Of a stretch of 64,000 nt of DNA, positions 57,814-64,000 are shown in pieces. Both the position numbers and the translations under genes were made by a program. Origin of the DNA: Progne subis subis. Its lineage: Eukaryota > Chordata > Aves > Passeriformes > Hirundinidae. How positions within the stretch are numbered: position 1 is the first letter of the stretch; every line of letters starts with the position of its first letter. Below the pieces are notes generated by a model. It was not told the origin of the DNA and did no database searches. It saw nothing but the letters and a program-made list of their open reading frames with translations. The DNA lies in the NCBI GenBank assembly GCA_022316685.1, contig JAKJHU010000140.1, positions 124,001 through 188,000 on the forward strand, given 5' to 3'.

Positions 57814-60800
57814 CCAGTGACATTGAGAACTGTGGGTTTTGAAAGGAAAAGGTCTTTGGGGGCAATGGCTAGTAGCTCCAAGCACACCTTGACACCTGCC
57901 CCCCTGCCCCTGTCCTTCCTGCATTCCCAGCTGCTAGCTCATCCCTGAGTGGACATCAGCTAGGCAGAAATCCTGTAACAAAGGAGGAATGCGGATTAAG
58001 TTTCCTCAGCAATCTTTCTTGGCTTATCAAGTTGGTGCTTGGCTTGTAGGGGTGTCACAGTTACACAGTGCACTCCCAGCTGCAGGAATACTTCCTGATA
58101 CAGGGCTCCCAGGGGCAATGCTGACCAGCAGAATGACCAAACAAAATGCTCTCTGTGTGTGTATGTTTAAATATTTTTCTAAGTCTGGCAAACCAGAAAA
58201 TTGTGCAAGAACATCAGCTGACTGAAGACTCTTCCCTTGTATTGGTTACCAGCTCATTTCCTGGATCTGTTATCTGAGATCCATCGGACAAAACTCCTCT
58301 ACTCCACACTGCTCACAGAAATGTGGGCACTGAAAGGAATCTTTTTCCTTCATTTAATCCCTCTTTAGCATAAATTCTTTAACACTGCTAGTACTTGACA
58401 ACTCTTCACTTTCAGTTTCTTCAGTTCCTGCTTTTTCCAGTTTCCCTTTGCCTCTCTAGTGCTCTCACTTTTTTGTCATATCTGATATTCCCTTCTGGGC
58501 AGCTACATTGCAGCCTGGTGTAAAGATGTCCAGTGAGGCCTTAGCTGGTGGGAGAGACAGGACAATTTATCCGAGCCAGGCATTGCACCAGTCAATTTGC
58601 AGGGCCTTTGTAGTTTTTGAGCTACAGGAGATCCAAGTTGTTCCTGTAATGCTTGCTCTGGTATCTCTGCATGGCATCACTCTGTGCAGGGTGGACAGTC
58701 CTCCTGAACTACCACTGCTTTTTCTTGGAACAGTCCTGATTTAAACCCTTATCCTGTTAAGAACGTAATTCTTCTTTCATTTTCCCTTTTTATTCTCCTC
58801 TCCATTTACTGACTTTTGACTTCTGACTCAGAACTGATTACCTCTTATGGTTCCTGCCGTCTTTGTGTTATGATTTTCCTAATTTAAAGACTTCCTAGTG
58901 TGGTTCTCTTCACAGGCAGTTAGTGGTGCATCAGTTTTCTTCCCACTTTTGGCATTGTGTTTCCCTCTGTGCTACTGTCTATAAGGCTGTGATGCTAATT
59001 CCCGGCAGTCTTCTGCTACCTCATCACCGCTGTGGTGCTTTCCTCAGAATTTCCCTGCTCTAGCTCGAAATTCCAGTATCTCCACAGTGCCCTTCCTTGA
59101 GAGGCTTTTAGTATGACTCAGATTCCTGCATGACAACCGTGTTGGCAGAGCAATGATTGCTCTTTGATTTTTTTGCATGTTTGCTTTGGTCCGCTTTAGA
59201 GCTGGCAGGAACACTTGGCTAAATGCAGGCTTCATTCTGCTGACTTCGGTCCTCAAGATGAGTGGAGGAAAAATCTCTCCCTGCATCTACAAGAGGAGTT
59301 ACAACCAGGCCAGGGAATGGCACTGCAGCTGCAGTCTGTTGCATGTCCCTCTTTGGAAACTCTTAACCACAGTTGTTGCCTTTTCCTGTAAATGACAATA
59401 CCATGACATCACTTCCCTCAGAAGAGGGGATTTACCTCCGTGTTTCTCCAGTGGGAGAAATAATAGCACTGTGTAAATGTGTGCTGGGGCAGTAGCAAGA
59501 GACGGCTAAGCTGTGCCGAGATTTCCCGACTGCCCCCGTGGCATTTAAACCCAGATCTAGCACAAATTAAATGTCAGCACAGTGCCTTGATGTAGCCCAG
59601 CCTCTTCTGGCAGACATCCTGCAACAAATGGGAACGTCTGTGCTGTGTGTGCCTGCACCTGTGTCTTCCCCGTGCCTTCAGTTGCTTCCCCAATTATCTT
59701 CACTCTTCACAACCTCTGCACACATTTACAATGTGATGAACTGATCCAGACTAGGCTTGTCAGGACTCCCAAGCCCAGCTAGCCTGTCAGTAGCAAGAGA
59801 AGAAATAACTTTGTGTCTTTAAGCCAAACTGATATTTCTATAAAATACAAGCAAGGATAGAAAGTGTTTCTTCTTCTTTTGTAACTCTGATCTGTCTGAT
59901 TCTGTGCATGTTTAACATCACCTAAGCTTTGAAAGAATTGGAAAAGTCTGAGAATTTAAACCTACATCTTCCAGAAAACCAATACAACACCTCTCAGATC
60001 TCCCATCTCTCCTCTCAAACCTCTAATTTGTGCTGCTGAAAAAGTTCAGACAGATTTGTTCTTGTGTGTACATTTTTAAGCAAGAACTTGGCTAAATTTT
60101 ATTTTTCTTAAATGCCTTCACTTTTGGATATTTCTTGTGACTAGAACTGTTTAGAAAAGACTTAGACAATATAGGACAATATTCTACCAGAAAGTGTCTG
60201 CAAGTTTTTAATCAGCTATGCTCAACAATAGCTCAGCTCCAGCCACGCACACTTCAGGCATATGACTAATCCTATTAACTTGAAGTAAAGTGTATTAAAG
60301 TGTTTAAAGGATTAGAGTCTAAATTACAGGCCATCTGCAGAGGTCAAATATCAAAGGCTGTTCAGAGCCTGAGTTTTAGCATTTTCTGAATGAGTGAATG
60401 AGTAATATTTGTGTGAATTTCCCTTTCCCCTTTTCACGCAGTATCCTTTTGGCTGTAGAGTTAAATGGGTGTTCCAATATGGCATTTTTAAACTGACCTG
60501 AATCATCCTGGTGTCCAAAAGGCAGGTCTCCAAATCATCAGCTGGTTAGACATTAGCAGTGCTGCCATATACGCTCTAAAGAAGTTTAGGACTTGGAAAA
60601 CATGAATTTGAGCAAATCAAGTTTTCATAGTGTAGTGCCAGCCTCCTTTACATGTGTTTCTGATTTGAATTATTAATCACTAAGACTTTTTCCTTATGAT
60701 ATATTAAACAGAAATGGAAAGGAAGAACGTTGGGATGATAATAAGCTGGTCTTGTCAATGTCTAACTTAAACATCTAACTTAGATTTATAATTATGGTCT

Positions 60801-61630
60801 TTGGCTCCAAACAGGAATATCAGAAAAACAATGGTGGAAATTGCTTTCTTCCTCCCACACAAAAAGCAAGATCAATTCCATTAGGCAACTTCTGACAGAC
60901 ACTTGTTCAATCTGCATTTGAAACCCAGAAACACAGGCTGTCATCCCCTGCATTATTCTCTCACTCTTTTTTCATCTACACCTTGAGAAAGCTCTTTCTA
61001 ACATCCATCCCAGATCTCTGTTGACCACAGAGTCTTTTCAGCTGATGAGAAGACTTTATTGTCCTCTCCCTCAGGCACACATATTTAGGGACCTCCTACT
61101 ATGTCTCCCCTTTCTCTCGGAAAAAACACTCCAATTCCTCCAGTGCTTCCTCATAAAACCTGTAATTCTCTATTCTGTCCCAAGCAGAATACAATACCCC
61201 AACTGAAGGTTTTCTAGCCTCAAGCATGACAGAAGAATGGCTTCATTTGCTTGGCAAACAATAGTCCTTTTTGTGAAGCTCTCAGTGCTTTTTGCCCTTT
61301 TTCTAGTGGCTCAGCTGATTCCTGTTTGGTTTGTGATCCAGGCTAACCACCATGACAGTTTATGGTGGTGGTTATACTGTGATGCTATCAGATCAGTAAG
61401 CCCACAACCTGCATTTGTGATATTGGTAGTTCTGCGAAGAGTGAAAGCACATCCTTTGAATTACTTCCTTTCCCCCTACTTTAATTTGCCAAGTGTGTTG
61501 AGATCCTAGCCCTGTCCTCTAACACTTCCTGCCCCCCCCCCAACAGCTGGAAATGAGCCTGCTTGGCATAATTTATTCTAGGCAAAGTAAACTCTGTGAT
61601 AGTAAGTTCTTTTTTCTCCTTTTCTTTTTT

Positions 61631-61697
61631 TCTTTTCTTTTCTTTTCTTTTCTTTTCTTTTCTTTTCTTTTCTTTTCTTTTCTTTTCTTTTCTTTTT
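61631..61697. repeat. (TTTTC)n microsatellite
   Basis: About 13 tandem TTTTC units. Confidence 0.95.
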
Positions 61698-62582
61698 AAT
61701 GTGGCAGTGGAGGGAAAGGTTTAAGTCCAGCACCTCATTGTTTAATGGCTCAGCAGGTCACAAAACAGGTACAGCTTCCTAACACAGGAATGCAACCAAG
61801 AGAGAACTTGAATTTCTCTGTATGTGATCAAAAATTGTTGTTATCTAAAATGTATGTATTTCAAATCCAGAATGATCATCAAGTATCGTTTTTACACTGC
61901 TGTTCACTGGGGACAGAAACAAACTGTCAAGAAACAAACTTCCCTAGTCATTAAAAGTGATTTCAAATAACTGTCTTGGGTTTTTTAAGGACAATTTCTG
62001 GATTCATGCTTTAAACAAAGGCAATGAAACTTTTTAGTCCAGGATTAAGTGCAAACAAACACAGCTGCAGCCCACCAAGCAGTTACCTGCGTCACACTGA
62101 CTGCCTGTGAGCATTGTGAGCATGCCCCAAGGATAAACTATATCATGAGAGAAGAAACAGGCCCTGTGGACCACTCATCAAATCATAACTCTACTGGTGA
62201 AAATACTGACTTCTTAATGAAAAAATCCCCACATGAACAAAAAAAAGCAGATCTGGCAGAAAGTGAGGATAATGATATTGAATAACATCAGCTGGTGGAA
62301 TAGCTGTATTTGCAAAGTATTCTCCCAATCACAGAAGAAAGAAGATTAAGAATGGAAAAAAAACCCAACCAAACAAAAAAAACTCCAACCAAACAACCTC
62401 CCCAACCAATTAGTTGTTTAACTTATTCAATATTTAAGTTAACAAAAGTATCTTTAAAGTGCCTCTTGCCAAAAATCCCAAAAGATAAGTGTATGGGAAA
62501 TAGACAAAAATAATTGTAATGTGTGTTCATATTGTTTTATGAGAATAATCTCCTTTCCAAAGATGCTAAAAAGAAGGCAATG

Positions 62583-62722
62583 GAAAAAAAAAAAAAAAAC
62601 CCCACAAAAAAAAACCCCAAAAAACCAACCAAACAAACAAAAAAAAACCCCCACCAAAAAAAAAAAAAAAAAAAAAAAAAAAAACAACCAACAACCCCAA
62701 AAAAACCAAAAAAACAAACCCC
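62583..62722. repeat. A-rich low-complexity tract
   Basis: Long A runs broken by CC/CCC; open frames here are compositional artefacts. Confidence 0.9.
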
Positions 62723-64000
62723 ACCCTTGCAGTAAACGTGGAAAACACAGTACTTCAACATTGAACAACAGTCACGTGCCCAGATCTTTGAGAGTTAATG
62801 AGAAACCAAACATGTGTAAGACGGACCCAGAGCAGTAAGGGCTTTCCTCTGTGACAGGATTAGGCTGATTTTAGATTACTGGAGAAACATGAGACATCGG
62901 GAAGAGCATCCCAGGTGAACAAACAGGGACGGAGAGACAACGGCCTCAACTCGGAAGCCATTTCCACCAGACCCATCATTAAGTGCGGGCAAGCTCTCTG
63001 CCCTGGAAACGCGGCTGAACCAATCCCCCTATCTGCATTTCATCCGAGGTCCCAGCTAAGAGACCAGCTGGAATGTAATCTCTGAGAAATGGGCATCACA
63101 GGAGCACGGAAAACCACAGTCAGCGCTACTGAGCAGCTGTGAGCGCCGCGTGTCCGTACATACGCATACAGGTTGGCTGTGCAGCTGCTTCGGCAAGGTG
63201 TCTCCTTTGTCCCCATCTCACATGGCAGCCAGCATTCCCGTAAGGATACCGTACAGTGTCACTGCCGGCTGCTCATCCACACGCCAGCTCATGTAACCGG
63301 CAAAAGAATAAATCACAGATAAGAACTGCAAACAAGGCTGAAGCGACCCGGACGCAGCTGGGAAATGAAGACTCCGTCCCGCGGGAGCCGCCGATGGGCA
63401 GGGGTGGGTGGGCTTCTGCCCCTCCTTGGCCTCCCTGCCTGCGCTGGGGACAGCAGGTGGCGGTCGCGTCCTAGGTACGGCGGCAACTGGAGCCCACACC
63501 GCGCGGGGATGCTGCACAATGGCGTGTTCAGAGCAGCATCTGTGACCCTCTGCTGGTGCCAGCCGTGTTGTTCCGTTGGCTGCTTCTCCGCCACTTCCGA
63601 ACGGCGCTGAAAGGCTCAGCGGAGCCCTCCCCCGCAGCCTTCCAGGAGGAGAGCTTCCCACAGAACACTGCTGAGAGATAAGTAAACAACAAAAAGAGCA
63701 TCTCCAAGGTTTATCTATTTTATTCAAAGCTCTTCGTAATCATACATGCCTGCGAAGCTGAGAAATGTGTGTTTGCCACATGCAGTTGCAGATGGTTGTG
63801 GCATCTGAAGCAGATCAAATGGATGGTACATTTTCTCCTTATTGCTCAGAAGCCAAAATATCTTTTCAAATGCACGGAGAATTATTTGGATCCACTTCCA
63901 AACTGAGAGCATGATTTGAAGATCTACTTCATTTTTGGGGAAGGGCTATGCCATTTCTGAAAGTTAGGCTCCTAGATGTTTTTACAGATCTCTACCATAT

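Larger units (their letters stand above)
57814..64000. other. Intergenic upstream of SPTY2D1
   Basis: No gene I can name. Holds a TTTTC microsatellite, an A-rich tract and a moderately GC-rich block at about 63300-63680. TMEM86A is the next gene here in mammals, but I find no match to it. Confidence 0.5.

Noticed and set aside
61237..61509. Hydrophobic 90-codon ORF, considered as TMEM86A
   Set aside because: Synteny made TMEM86A plausible, but no TMEM86A segment matches.
62049..62285. Acidic, coding-looking 78-codon ORF
   Set aside because: No polypyrimidine acceptor, no recognised family, next to low-complexity sequence.
62454..62838. Lys/Pro and Phe/Gly-rich ORFs
   Set aside because: Produced by the A-rich tract.
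1..64000. CRISPR arrays, operons, bacterial features, tRNA or rRNA genes
   Set aside because: None seen; the sequence is vertebrate, and the regular repeats are LTRs, LINEs or microsatellites.

Overview
The window looks like the genome of a bird, most likely a passerine. It carries CR1 LINE 3' ends, a dense load of class I and class II endogenous retroviruses (ERVs), and two neighbouring minus-strand genes, UEVLD and SPTY2D1, in the conserved vertebrate order TSG101-UEVLD-SPTY2D1. The species cannot be fixed from the sequence alone.

Layout. 1-6406 is the 5' part of a betaretrovirus-like provirus on the minus strand (ERV-A), cut by the window edge. It has one LTR, a tRNA-Trp-like primer site, decayed gag, dUTPase-protease, RT with YMDD, RNase H and the start of integrase. 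It sits inside an older plus-strand element (ERV-B, 6407-7379). An avian sarcoma/leukosis-like LTR follows at about 8145-8400. 8658-32811 is UEVLD (minus strand, 12 exons). 32.8-42 kb is intergenic with one CR1 and three solo LTRs. 41992-56294 is SPTY2D1 (minus strand, 6 exons, 686 codons, intact), with a TATA box and CpG island. 56.7-57.7 kb is a CR1 split by an LTR. 57.7-64 kb has no gene I can name.

UEVLD is the main result. Exons 1-7, coding the UEV (ubiquitin E2 variant) domain and the first part of the Rossmann fold, are open and spliceable. The lactate/malate dehydrogenase-like half is broken several times. A 682-bp solo LTR lies inside coding exon 8 with a perfect 6-bp target duplication. 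The exon 9 donor reads AT where phase and length require GT. Exon 11 has lost 4 nt relative to the LDH family frame. Exon 12 is frameshifted. The gene looks decayed or is being reduced to a UEV-only product. Its introns hold two more solo LTRs of the same family and a full-length gammaretrovirus-like provirus (ERV-C, 21548-32098).

ERV-C is young by eye (about eight substitutions and two indels between its LTRs of about 607 bp). It has an in-frame gag-UAG-pol arrangement, a PPIY late motif, one CCHC knuckle, a YVDD RT, an HHCC and DDE integrase, and an Env with an RKKR site and an unusual CX7CC motif. It is broken by frameshifts in gag, RNase H and integrase and by one stop in env. A solo LTR of its family sits in the CR1 at 33 kb.
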